Assembly: GCA_001298545.1 (NCBI GenBank) | Contig: LJCX01000031.1 | Coordinates: forward strand, 434,001-498,000 | Direction of reading: 5' to 3' | From: Actinobacteria bacterium OV320 | GTDB taxonomy: Bacteria; Actinomycetota; Actinomycetes; Streptomycetales; Streptomycetaceae | Length of the DNA stretch: 64,000 bases | In this document: piece by piece, positions 17,800-28,400 of the stretch | How the letters are laid out: each line of letters begins with the position of its first letter | Numbering within the stretch: the first letter of the stretch is position 1 | The notes under the pieces: generated by a model | Told to the model about the DNA's origin: nothing | The model's database searches: none | The model's input: only the letters and a program-made list of their open reading frames with translations | Translations under genes and position numbers: made by a program

Positions 17800-18537
17800 A
17801 TGGGGGGACTGGGGGGTTGCTCGTTGGGAGTGCGGCTGATGGTGGTCGACGACCACCGACTGCTCGCCGAGGCACTGGCCTCGGCGCTCAAACTGCGGGG
17901 GCACCGGGTGCTCGCCGCGGCGGCACCTGCCGCGGGCGCGGCCGAGTTGGTGATCACCCGCGCCCCGGAGGTGTGTCTGCTGGGCACGGCGGTCCCGGCC
18001 GAGCCGGGCATCTTCGACCCGGTGGTCCGCATCAAGCGGGAGCGGCCACAGGTGGCGGTCCTGGTCCTCGGTCCGGTACCGAGCCCCCGGGGCATCGCGG
18101 CGGCCTTCGCCGCGGGCGCCTCCGGGTACGTACGCCACGACGAGCGCATAGAGGGCGTGGAGCGGGCCATCATGAAGGCGCGGGCGGGCGAGGCGGCGGT
18201 GGCTCCGGCGCTGCTGCAGGGCGCGTTCAGCGAACTGCTGAACCCGGCGGCCCAGCCGGACGACGAGGGCCAGCGGCTGCTCCAGATGCTCACGCCCCGA
18301 GAGGTGGAGGTCCTGGTCCGGGTCGCGGACGGCGAGGACACCCGCCTGATCGCCGCCGGTATGGGCATCGCCCCGTCCACGGCCCGCACGCACGTCCAGC
18401 GGGTCCTGATGAAACTGGGCGTCGGCTCCCGGCTGGAGGCGGCGGCGCTCGCGGCCCGCACGGGTCTGCTGGACCGCGCGGGCCCGCTGCCGCACACCTC
18501 CCGGGACACGGAAACGGGGACGGGGCCGGAGTTCTGA
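17800..18537 (+). CDS. Atypical LuxR-family response regulator lacking the phospho-acceptor Asp
   Basis: A receiver-like domain (about 10-130) is followed by a LuxR/NarL helix-turn-helix (LTPREVEVLVRVADGEDTRL, then STARTHVQRVLMKLGV). The acidic pair VVDDH is present. Where the phosphorylated Asp should be, the sequence reads CLLGTAVP, with Gly (residue 62) in place of Asp, and the conserved Lys region reads VLVLGPVP. Activation by a standard kinase is therefore unlikely. No kinase gene is adjacent. The start is uncertain: ATG 17800 (used) or GTG 17830, which begins directly at VRLMVVDDH like the regulator at 41061. Ribosome sites are weak for both. Confidence 0.8.
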   Translation: MGGLGGCSLGVRLMVVDDHRLLAEALASALKLRGHRVLAAAAPAAGAAELVITRAPEVCLLGTAVPAEPGIFDPVVRIKRERPQVAVLVLGPVPSPRGIAAAFAAGASGYVRHDERIEGVERAIMKARAGEAAVAPALLQGAFSELLNPAAQPDDEGQRLLQMLTPREVEVLVRVADGEDTRLIAAGMGIAPSTARTHVQRVLMKLGVGSRLEAAALAARTGLLDRAGPLPHTSRDTETGTGPEF

Positions 18538-18553
18538 CGAACTCCGGCCCCGT
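18520..18553. terminator. Bidirectional terminator overlapping the regulator's stop codon
   Basis: ACGGGGCCGGAGTTC and GAACTCCGGCCCCGT form a perfect 15-bp stem with the 4-nt loop TGAC. The loop holds the stop codon of the regulator. It sits between two convergent genes and can serve both. Confidence 0.8.
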
Positions 18554-18573
18554 ACCGGGGAGTTGCGGGCGGG

Positions 18574-21500
18574 TCAGCCGAAGCGCAGCTTCGTCGTCGC
18601 CCACGCGCTGTCCGCGCTGATCACCGCCGTGCCCGTGCCGATCACCGCGGCGCCGCCCTTGTAGAAGTAGATGCTTCCGGCGCTGGACAGGGCCCAGAGG
18701 TCGGGGATGCCGTCGTCGTTGACGTCCGGGGTGCCGTAGAGGTGGCTCGTGGGCACCGTGGTGGTCGACCAGCCCTCGGCGTAGACCTCGTCGGCGCCCG
18801 TCTTGGAGGCCGCCGCCGTCGACAGCGAGGCGATGGTGGAGCCGCCCGCGCTGTCCTTGACGCCGAACCGCAGGTAGAGGCGGCTGGAGGAGCCGGAGCG
18901 CCACAGCAGGTCGGGGGCGCCGTCGGCGTCGTGGTCGCCGACCGAGACCAGGTCGCGGTCCAGCCACGCGGTGCTGGCGATCTTGGTGACCGTCAGGAAG
19001 GTGGCGCCGGTGTAGCCCTCGAAGGCCCACAGCTCGCCGCCGGTGGCGGTGGCGAACAGGTCGACGCGGCCGTCCGCGTCGTAGTCGCCCACGATGATCT
19101 GGTCGAAGGTCGCCGGGTCCGGGGAGCCCGAGGGCAGCCGGAGGGTCGTGCGCCGGGAGATGTCGACGCTGCCGTAGCCGTCGCCGGGGTACACGTACAG
19201 CTTGCCGTCGGGCATCCGGGCGAAGACGTCGCCGATGCCGTCGGCGCCGAGCGCGTCGCCGCCGTGGGCGATCAGCGCCGCCGTGCCGTCGGCGCCCGTC
19301 CAGTAGGCCGGCGCGTGGTCCACGCCGTCCTCGTCCGGGTCGGAGAGCAGGCCGACGCCGTCGTCATGGGCGGCCTCCATGCCGACGTGCAGGTCACCGG
19401 CGGTCGACGAGGGGTACATCCACAGGTTGCCGCCCGAGCTGATCGCGAACAGGTCGGGGGTGCCGTCACCCGTGGTGTCGCCGGGCACGTCGGCGGTGTC
19501 GCGCGGGGTGACGTAGAACAGGTACTTCGTGCCGATCGAGACATTGCCCGCGCTGTCCACGGCCCGCGCGTACAGCACGTTGGGGCCGGCCAGCGGCGGC
19601 GGCAGCGACACGGTCGTCGAGGCGCCCGCGGTGACGGACTTGCTGCTCGCGTAGGTCGTGGTGTTGAACGACCACTGGAACTTGGTGACGTCGGTGTCCT
19701 CGTCCGGCGCGAAGGTGAAGTTGCCGGACGTGCCGAACTTCACCGTCGACCAGACCGTGCCGTCCTCGTCCGCCGCCGGGAAGGCGGTGGAGGTGATCAG
19801 CGGCTCGTTGGGCACGCTGCTGTCGTAGACGAACCGGCACACGTACGGGTCGGAGGTCGGCGCGTACGGTGAGGCGGCCCCGCTGGAGTCGATCGCGCGC
19901 ACCCGCCACGAGTACTGGTAGCCGTTGGTGAACGACGACTTGGCGACCGTGACCGACGCCTTGCCGGCGCTGGTGACCGTGACGTTCTTGTCGAGGATCT
20001 TGCTGTCGCCGTAGCCGGTCCGCCACAGCTCGAAGTCCAGGTACTTCAGGTCCTGGCGGGTGGAGGTGTCGTCCGCGTCGGAGGAGGCGGCCGACAGCAC
20101 GAGGTCGCGCTTGCCGATGTGGAGGTAGGGGGTGGTGCGGTCGCAGGTGCCGCCCGGGGTCTGGACGACCGAACTCGGCGTCTTCGGCTTGCGGTTGTAG
20201 ACGAGGGTGAGCTTGGGGGCGCTGTCGCCCTCCGCGCGGAACTTCTTCCAGGCGTACGCCGAGTCCTCGGTGCTGGCCCGCAGCCCGATGGTCATCGAGG
20301 ACCAGCCGCCGTCCGCCGCGTCCTGCGCGACCGACTTGGCGTCGTAGCTGACGTAGGAGTCCGGGCAGGAGGAGTTGTAGCCGTAGGCGAAGGACTTGGT
20401 GCCGATCTCCGACTTCCAGTCCGGCTGGTTGTTCCAGGTGGTCTTGGAGGAGATGCCGGAGGTCAGCCAGACCTGGGTCTCGCGCGCGGAGCACGACCAG
20501 GAGTAGGTCTCGCGCAGCCGTATGGAGGCCGACGAGATGCCGGCGCCCTTGATGCTGGTGGACCAGCCGAGCTTGAAGAAGGAGCGGGACAGACCCCAGG
20601 TGGTGGACTCGAAGCCGACGCGGGCCTCGGTGGTGCCGCTGTTGTAGTTGGCGCCGTCGTAGAAGCTGGAGCTCGGGTACTTCTTGTAGGCCGTGGTCCA
20701 GTTCTTCGTCTTGCCGTAGATCGTGGGGTCGACGAAGACCGGGTAGACGGTGTCCGGGTCCGCGAGCAGGTCGGCGTCCGGCACGATCGACAGGGCGGTG
20801 GAGGCGGCGCCCGGGGCGCTCAACGCGGTGCCGGCGACGGCCATATGGGTGCCCGGGTCGGGTCCGGCGAGGCCCGGCAGGGCGAACACCTGCGCGTCGG
20901 TGAGGGTGGCGGACGACAGAGCGGCGGACGACAGAGCGGCGGACGACGCCTGACGGAAGGCGGCCGGGTCGGCGGTGGTCGCGCCGGGGTTCCCGGTGGC
21001 GGTCGCCGTCGGCGCGTCGGTGTCCTGCCCGTCCTCGGGCGCGGCGCTCTCCTCGCCGACCGGCGCGCCGGGCTCCTCGGAGTAGGACGGCGCCGGCGCG
21101 GCGCTCTCCTCGGCCGGCTCGGGGTCGGCGCCCTCGGTGACCGCGTACGTGCCGGCCGAGTCCCACAGATAGGGGGTGGGGGAGACGGCGATCTCCTGGC
21201 CGTCGCGGTCCGTGCCGGTGACGATCTTCGTGACGGGGTCGAGGTGGAAGGTCAGGTCGGGGGAGGAGAGCCCGTAGGACAGCCGGGTGAGGGCGGGGTC
21301 GGCCGCGGCCTCGGCGCTGTGCACGACGAGGACGTGGCTGAAGCCGCCGGCCTGGGCCGTCAGCATCAGGTCGACGCCGTCGAGGACCTCGCGGTACAGC
21401 GCGCTCGACCCGCTGATCGTGGGCTCGGGCAGGGCGCCGGGCCAGCTCAGGGTGATCTCGTGGCCGCCGCTGGTGAGGGTGGCGAGTTCGGAGAAGCCCT

Positions 21501-22050
21501 CGGTGGCGTCGGCGACCCGCACGGCGTCACCGCCGCGCGCGACGGTGTAGACGGCGGCCTCGGCGTTCTTGCCGTTCCTGCCGTCTCTGCCAGTCCTACG
21601 GTTCCTGGCGCTCTCGCCGCCGCCGGACCCGGCACCGCCGCCCGCCGAGAACACCACGGGATCGACGGTCGCCCTGGCGGCCCAGCCCTGTGCGGTCCGG
21701 GCCAGGCTCGTGTCGATGGGCTTCCAGGCGCCGTTCACCCGGGCCCGCACCGGCGCCCCGTGGGCGACCAGCTCGAAGCTGCCGTCGGGACGCGCGTACG
21801 TCGTGGACGTCTCGTCGCGCAGGGCGGTGACCTCGACGCGCCTGCCCGCGGCGACGGCCTGCTGCTGCGCGGTGTCCTGGTCCAGCGGACGGGCGGCGGC
21901 CTGCTTCGTCCCCGCGGGGGCGTCGGCGGTGCCGGGGTCGTCGAACAGCGGCACGGCCAGCAGCCCGACGCCGATCGCGCCGGCGACGGCTGCGGCGACC
22001 CCTGCCCGGCCGCGCCCGGACGCGGGCAGGCCGAAGCGACGACGTTCCAT
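18574..22050 (-). CDS. Large secreted DNRLRE / FG-GAP (VCBS) repeat surface protein
   Basis: A 1158-residue exported protein. A basic N terminus and hydrophobic segment (about 10-33) form the signal peptide or anchor. The next ~400 residues have a surface-protein feel (RHS-associated N-terminal type) with a low-complexity Ala/Ser/Pro linker. A DNRLRE domain follows (about 435-630; NNQPDWKSEIGTKSF and SSMTIGLRAS segments), then Fn3-like sequence. The C terminus has four FG-GAP/VCBS beta-propeller repeats with Ca-binding-like loops (GDTTGDGTPDLF, GDYDADGRVDLF, GDHDADGAPDLL, PDVNDDGIPDLW). The ATG at 22050 is chosen for the GGGAGGGG before it. It is divergent from the RHS toxin and probably a partner or surface companion. 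Confidence 0.8.
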   Translation of the reverse strand: MERRRFGLPASGRGRAGVAAAVAGAIGVGLLAVPLFDDPGTADAPAGTKQAAARPLDQDTAQQQAVAAGRRVEVTALRDETSTTYARPDGSFELVAHGAPVRARVNGAWKPIDTSLARTAQGWAARATVDPVVFSAGGGAGSGGGESARNRRTGRDGRNGKNAEAAVYTVARGGDAVRVADATEGFSELATLTSGGHEITLSWPGALPEPTISGSSALYREVLDGVDLMLTAQAGGFSHVLVVHSAEAAADPALTRLSYGLSSPDLTFHLDPVTKIVTGTDRDGQEIAVSPTPYLWDSAGTYAVTEGADPEPAEESAAPAPSYSEEPGAPVGEESAAPEDGQDTDAPTATATGNPGATTADPAAFRQASSAALSSAALSSATLTDAQVFALPGLAGPDPGTHMAVAGTALSAPGAASTALSIVPDADLLADPDTVYPVFVDPTIYGKTKNWTTAYKKYPSSSFYDGANYNSGTTEARVGFESTTWGLSRSFFKLGWSTSIKGAGISSASIRLRETYSWSCSARETQVWLTSGISSKTTWNNQPDWKSEIGTKSFAYGYNSSCPDSYVSYDAKSVAQDAADGGWSSMTIGLRASTEDSAYAWKKFRAEGDSAPKLTLVYNRKPKTPSSVVQTPGGTCDRTTPYLHIGKRDLVLSAASSDADDTSTRQDLKYLDFELWRTGYGDSKILDKNVTVTSAGKASVTVAKSSFTNGYQYSWRVRAIDSSGAASPYAPTSDPYVCRFVYDSSVPNEPLITSTAFPAADEDGTVWSTVKFGTSGNFTFAPDEDTDVTKFQWSFNTTTYASSKSVTAGASTTVSLPPPLAGPNVLYARAVDSAGNVSIGTKYLFYVTPRDTADVPGDTTGDGTPDLFAISSGGNLWMYPSSTAGDLHVGMEAAHDDGVGLLSDPDEDGVDHAPAYWTGADGTAALIAHGGDALGADGIGDVFARMPDGKLYVYPGDGYGSVDISRRTTLRLPSGSPDPATFDQIIVGDYDADGRVDLFATATGGELWAFEGYTGATFLTVTKIASTAWLDRDLVSVGDHDADGAPDLLWRSGSSSRLYLRFGVKDSAGGSTIASLSTAAASKTGADEVYAEGWSTTTVPTSHLYGTPDVNDDGIPDLWALSSAGSIYFYKGGAAVIGTGTAVISADSAWATTKLRFG
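20905..20949. repeat. 15-bp tandem repeat in the linker of the FG-GAP protein
   Basis: About three near-identical copies of GCGGACGACAGAGCG-like units encode a repeated Ala-Leu-Ser-Ser motif in the low-complexity linker. The unit is in frame, so copy-number change keeps the frame. Confidence 0.6.
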
Positions 22051-22490
22051 GGGCTTGCGCCCCCTCCCCCTGAAATCCCGGGCGAGCCAGGATTCTGTGA
22101 ATGAGCTATGCCGCACCCGGGGGCCTGCTTTTCGCATCCCACGCCCGGAAAGCGCGCACCAGAGCATTGCCGATGCCGAGGAGATAGCGCCACACCGCTC
22201 GGTCGCCTTTGCCTTTCTGTGACCTTGAGGGTGAGGCGGGACGGCCCTCGCGTACGTCTAACAGGTAGGGCTGAGCAGGGAGTTCGCGTCCCGGGCGTCT
22301 TGCGCCAAACGATCACAATTTGCCCACACGTGGCAGTGCATTGACCGGCATTTGACCTGGTCTTTCAGCGATTGAGCCGTGCTCATATCTTTTTATTCGG
22401 ACTGTGGAATTTCTCCGGTGAGCTAAATCACGCGCCTTCTTGGACCTGTTGACTTTCCATGAACATTTGCCAGAACATTCGTGCTCATCA
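22051..22490. promoter_or_regulatory. Divergent promoter region of the surface-protein/RHS island
   Basis: About 440 bp with no supported gene. The part from about 22290 to 22480 is clearly poorer in G+C than its surroundings, including a TTTTTATT run and a TTGACT hexamer. It must hold the promoters of both divergent large genes. No operator could be assigned. Confidence 0.45.
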
Positions 22491-25400
22491 ATGGCCGGAA
22501 CTGTGGGCGCGGGGGCTGTCGCTGTGTGGGGATCGCTGTCATGGAGCGGCAGGGGGTGGCGTGCGGGCACGCGTGCCGAACGCCGCAGACGGGCGCGGAT
22601 GCGCGCCGGTGTGGTCGGTGCGCTCGCCGTGGCACTGGTGGTGGGCATCTCGCCCGCCGCCGTGGCGCTGCCGCCGGGTGACGACCGCAGCGGCGTCGAT
22701 CTGGTCGACCTGCCGGACGCCGAGCAGGCCGAGGGCGAGGCCGGCGGTCAGCTCGCCGAACTGACCACGGCCGAGGCCGAGCAGCCCGTCGAGTACGACC
22801 CGAGCCAGGTCACCGCGCCGGTCGGCGGCACCGCGACGAAGGACCTCACGGGCCTCGCGCCCGGCGATCTGGTGCCGCTCACCCAGGCCGACGGCACCGC
22901 GCTCCCCGTCGAGGTCGGCGCCCCCGAGGACGCCACCGCGACCGAGGCCACGGCCCTGGAGGGCGAGTGGCAGGTCACCCTCGCCGGCCAGGGCGAGCTG
23001 GCCACCACCGCCATCGAGGGCGTGGCCCTCACGGTCACCCCGCCGGCCGAGGCGACCGGCGACGCCGTGATCGCCCTGGACTACACCGACTTCTCCGAGC
23101 TGTACGGCGCGAACTGGGCGGACCGGCTGTCCTTCGTGCAGTACCCGGCGTGCTTCCTGACCACCCCGGACACCGAGGGCTGCTCGGAGCCGACCGAGGT
23201 CTCCACCGACAACGTGGTCGCGCAGACCGGCACCGACGCCGACGGCGGCGCGGTGTTCGAGCGCCGCATCCTGGCGACCGTCGACACCGAGGTCCTCGCG
23301 GCGGGCGGCACCAGCGCCTCGACCGCGTCCACGGCCGCCGCCACCGGCGCGGGCACGGTCACCGACGGCGTGTACCGGAAGTCCGGTACACAGGAAGGCG
23401 CCCGGCCGGCGACGCTCGCCGCCGCGACCGCCGACGGCTCCGGCTCCTCCGTCCTGCTCGCCACCGACTCCGGCTCCGGCTCCAAGGGCGACTTCGGCGC
23501 GACCCCGCTGGTCAGCGCCGGTTCCTGGTCGGCCGGAGGCAACTCGGGCGGCTTCACCTACTCGTACGCCCTGCAGACCCCGAGCGTCCCCGGCGGCCCC
23601 TCGCCGTCGGTGTCCTTCGGCTACAACTCGCAGGGCGTGGACGGCCGCACCTCCGCCTCCAACAACCAGCCCTCCTGGGTCGGCGACGGCTGGGAGTACA
23701 ACGCGGGCTCCATCACCCGCACCTACGCCTCCTGCCGCGACGACCAGACGAACGGCAACAACACCAAGAAGACCAGCGACCTCTGCTTCGGCTCGTACAA
23801 CGCCACGCTCACGCTCGGCGGCACGACGACCGAGCTGGTCCTGCCCGACGGCGCGAGCAGCCCCTACGGCGACAAGTGGGTCACCGCCAACGACGACGGC
23901 TCGCGCGTCGAACTGCTGCGCAACACCGCCCTGGACAACGGCGACGCCGACGGCGAGTACTGGCGCGTCACCACCCGCGACGGCACCCAGTACTACTTCG
24001 GCAAGCACAAGCTGGCCGACGACTGGGCGAGCGGCGACCCGGTGACGAACTCGGTCCTCACCGCGCCCGTCGCGGGCAACCAGTCCGACGAACCCTGCTA
24101 CAAGGCGGGGGACTTCGCCGGTTCCTTCTGCGACCAGGCCTGGCGCTGGAACCTCGACTACGTCGTCGACACCAACGGCAACGCGATGACGCTGTGGTGG
24201 GCCAAGGAGACCAACCGCTACGCGAAGAACAACAAGTTCAAGACGCCCGTCTCCTACGACCGCGGCGGTTACCTCAAGCGCATCGAGTACGGCCTGACCA
24301 CGGCCGACCCGTACGCGGCCCCGATCTCCAAGGTCACCTTCGACGTCGACGAGCGCTGTTTCAAGGAGGGCGAACTCGCCTGTACGGCGGAGGGCGACGA
24401 GAACGACAACTTCGCCTCCGGCGACTTCGCGAAGAACCGCATCTGGTACGACACCCCGGCCGACCTGTACTGCGCATCCGGCAAGGAGTGCTACGTCCCC
24501 GTCCCCACCTTCTGGTCGCGCAAGCGGCTGGCCCAGGTGACGACGTGGACGCAGCGCACCCAGGGCTCCACGGCCCTGTCGAAGGTGGACAGCTGGACGC
24601 TCCAGCAGTCGCTGCCCGCCGACCTCACCGACGAGGGCACCGCCCTGTGGCTGGAGTCGATCACCCGCACCGGCTACGACACCGAGGGCGAGTCGCTCAC
24701 CCTCAACCCGGTGCAGTTCCTCGCCAACAGCCAGCCGATGCCCAACCGGGTGAAGGAGGGCGCGAACGACCCGAACCCGGCCTTCGACCGGCTGCGCATC
24801 GCGCGGGTCGTCAGCGAGTACGGCGGCGAGACCGTCGTCACCTACAAGGCGCCGTCGGGCGCGTGCAGGACGGGCAGCGGCTTCCCCGCCCCGGACGCGA
24901 ACACCGGCCTGTGCTTCCCGGTGTTCTGGAACGCCGACCCGGACGTCGAGACGACCGACTGGTTCAACAAGTACGTCGTCGAGTCCGTCCAGGAACTCCC
25001 GGCCCTCACCGGCGTCGACGCGATCACGACCACCTACGACTACCTCGGTGACGCGGCCTGGGCCCTGAACCAGGCGGAGTTCAGCAAGAAGAAGACCCGC
25101 ACCTGGGACCAGTGGCGCGGCTTCGCCCGCGTGCGCACCTACACGGGCGCCGACAGCGCCGCCGCGTACGTGTCCACGAAGCGCGGCATGACGGAGACCC
25201 GCTTCTTCCGGGGCATGGACGGCGACCCCCTGTCCGGCGGCGGCACCCGCTCGGTCACCGTCAAGGACTCCGAGGGCGTCACCATCGCCACCGACGAGGA
25301 GCCGTTCGCGGGCCGTGTCGCGGAGTCCCTCACCTACGCCTCGGCGACCGCCGACACCTGGCTGACCAGGACCGTCGACAAGCCGAAGGCCGTGAAGCTC

Positions 25401-28400
25401 GCCGCCCGCAGCCGCTCCGGCGGCATCCCGGACCTCAAGGCCTGGCGGGTCCTCACCCCCGAGTCCCTCAGCTACACCCGCTCCTCCGGCGCCGGCGACG
25501 ACAAGCGGACCGTGCGCGTCCTGCGCACCGTCACCGACTACGAGGACACCTACGGCCTGCCGACGCAGGTCGCCGAGTACAACGACTGGTCGGCCGACGC
25601 CGCGGCCGACAACACCGACGACGACACCTGCACGGTGATGTCGTACGTCCACAACACCGCCAAGCACCTCATCGGCCTGGACCGGCAGACCCTCACCACC
25701 GCCGGCACCTGCGCGCAGGCGGCCACGGCGACCGCCGCCGACTGGATCGACGGCTCCCGGGTCGCCTACGACGGCCAGGCCTACGACGCCGCTCCCACCA
25801 GCGGCAACGCCACCACCACCTGGGCGATCACCGGCGCGGGCGGCGGCTGGGTCAAGGACGGCGAGGTCACGTACGACGACTACGGCCGCACGACGTCCAC
25901 GAGGAACGCCGTCGCCATCGCCAACGGCGACACGGCGAAGGCCGTCACGACCTACGTCCCGGACAAGGGCCAGGTCTTCCGGATCACCACCACCAACGAG
26001 CTGAACCAGAGCGAGACCAGCACGCTGGAGCCCGGCCGCGGGGTCGCCCTGACCGACCAGGACGTCAACGGACGGGTCACCACCTACACCTACGACGCCC
26101 TCGGCCGCGCCACCCAGGTGTGGAACCCGTCCCGCGCCACGTCGAAGTCGCCGTCGGCGAAGATCACCTACGACACGACGATCGGCCAGCCGGTCTCGAT
26201 CACCACCGAGTCGCTCACCGACAACGGCGACTACGGCGTCTCCACCGTCATCTACGACGGCCTCGGCCGCGAACGCCAGAAGCAGGAACCGGCGGTCGGC
26301 GGCGGACGCCTGATCACGGACACCCTGTACGGCGCCAACGGCACGATCCGGCAGACGAACAACGCCTACTACGACAAGGACGACCCCTCCACCGTCCTGT
26401 TCGAGCTGGAGTCGGACTACCAGGTCCCGAACGCGACGTTGTACGCGTACGACGGCCTGGGCCGCACCCTCACCGAGACCCCGTACCTCAACGGCACCGA
26501 GGTCCCGGCGAAGGCGAGCCGCTACGAGTACGGCCTCGACAGCTCCACGGTGATCAACCCGACGGGCGCCGCCGCCCAGCGCACCTGGTCCGACGCGATG
26601 GGCCGCACGGTCCGCGTCGACACGTACACGGACGCGCTGCGCGCGGCGTACCGCTCGACGACGTACACGTACGACGAGCGCGGCGACCAGGTCGAGGTGA
26701 AGGATGCGCAGGGGAATCTCTGGACCTACGCGTACGACGCCCGCGGCCGTCGGATCGAGTCGGTCGACCCGGACACGGGAACGACAACGACCCAGTACGA
26801 CCTGCTCAACCGGCCGCAACTGGTCACGGACGAGAACACGGCCGTCTACACGGTCTACGACAAGCTGTCCCGCCCGATCGAGCAGCGCGAGAACTCGGCC
26901 ACCGGCAAGCTGCTGGCGCAGGCCACGTACGACACCCTGATCGGGGGTGTCGGCCTGGCCACCTCGCAGACCCGCTACACGGACGGGCTGGCGTACACCA
27001 CGGCGGTGACCGGCTACACCGCCGACTACCAGCCGGCCGGCCAGAAGATCTCCATCCCCGAATCGGTGGCGCTCTCCTACGGCCTCCAGAAGGAGTACGC
27101 GTACAGCTACGAGTACTCGCAGTCCGGCCTGCTGGAGGCCGTCAACCTGCCCTCCGTGGGCACCCTGCCCGCGGAGAAGGTGGTCGTCCGCTACAACGAG
27201 GACGGGCTGCCGGTCTCCACCTCGGGCCTGGCCTGGTACACCGCGCAGACCTCGTACTCCCCGTACGGCCAGGTCCTGCGCACGGCAAGCGGCGAGAACC
27301 CGAACCGCGTCTGGACGACGAACCTGTACGACGAGGCGACGGGCGAACTGACCCAGAGCATCGTCGACCGTGAGTCGACCAGCGACACCACGGTCGTCAC
27401 CGGCCACCGCGTCAACTCCCGCAGCTACGCCTACGACCCGGCCGGCAACGTCACCTCGATCGCCGACACGTCGAACTCGGTGACCGACCGCCAGTGCTTC
27501 ACGTACGACGCGCTGGGCCAGCTGAGCGAGGCATGGACGGCACCCGCGTCCTGCACGGCGACGGGCAAGACGACGGCCGCCGCGAAGTACTCGGACGGCA
27601 CGACCAACGTCACGGCGGCCAACAGCGGCTACTGGCAGTCGTACACGTACGACGCGATGGGCAACCGGAAGAAGCTCGTCGAGCACGACCCGGGCCTGGA
27701 CACCACCAAGGACGCCACCACCGACTACGCGTACGGCAAGGCGGACGGCACCCAGCCGCACACCCTGACCGGCATGTCCTCCACCTACAAGGCCGAGTCC
27801 GGCGCCCAGGTGACGAAGGCGACGACGCTGACGTACGACGACGCGGGCAACACGCGGACGCGCACGTACGACGGCTCGGAGCAGGCGCTGACCTGGACCT
27901 GGGACGGTCAGGTGGAGAAGGTCAGCGGCTTCGGTGAGAACGGTTCCGGCGCGTGGAAGGGCCTGGCGAACAAGTGCCTGGACCTGGCCAACGCGGCGAC
28001 GACGGCCGACACACCCGTCCAGCTCTACACCTGCAACGGCTCCAAGGCACAGAAGTTCCGCATCGACTCGGCCTCCTCCGCGGACCCGTCGACGGGCGCG
28101 CTGAAGATCCTGGGCAAGTGCGTGGTGCCCAAGGGCGGCGGCACGGCCAACGGCACGCTGGTCGTCATCGCGGACTGCACCGGCGCGGCGGCCCAACAGT
28201 GGACGGCGACGTCCACCGGCACCCTGAAGCACGTCACGTCGGGCAAGTGCCTGGACGTTCCGAGTTCCAACTCGGCCGACAGCACGGACCTCCAGCTGAA
28301 CACCTGCGGGACCGCTGCGAACCAGCAGTGGGTCCCGGACAAGGAGACCAAGTACGTCTACGGCGGTGACGGATCACGCCTGATGGCGATCTCCGCCACC

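Noticed and set aside
22539..28232. A very long open frame (about 1900 codons) antisense to the RHS gene
   Set aside because: In very G+C-rich coding DNA the antisense frame often stays open. It has no ribosome site, no recognisable motif, and the composition of a shadow of the RHS repeats.
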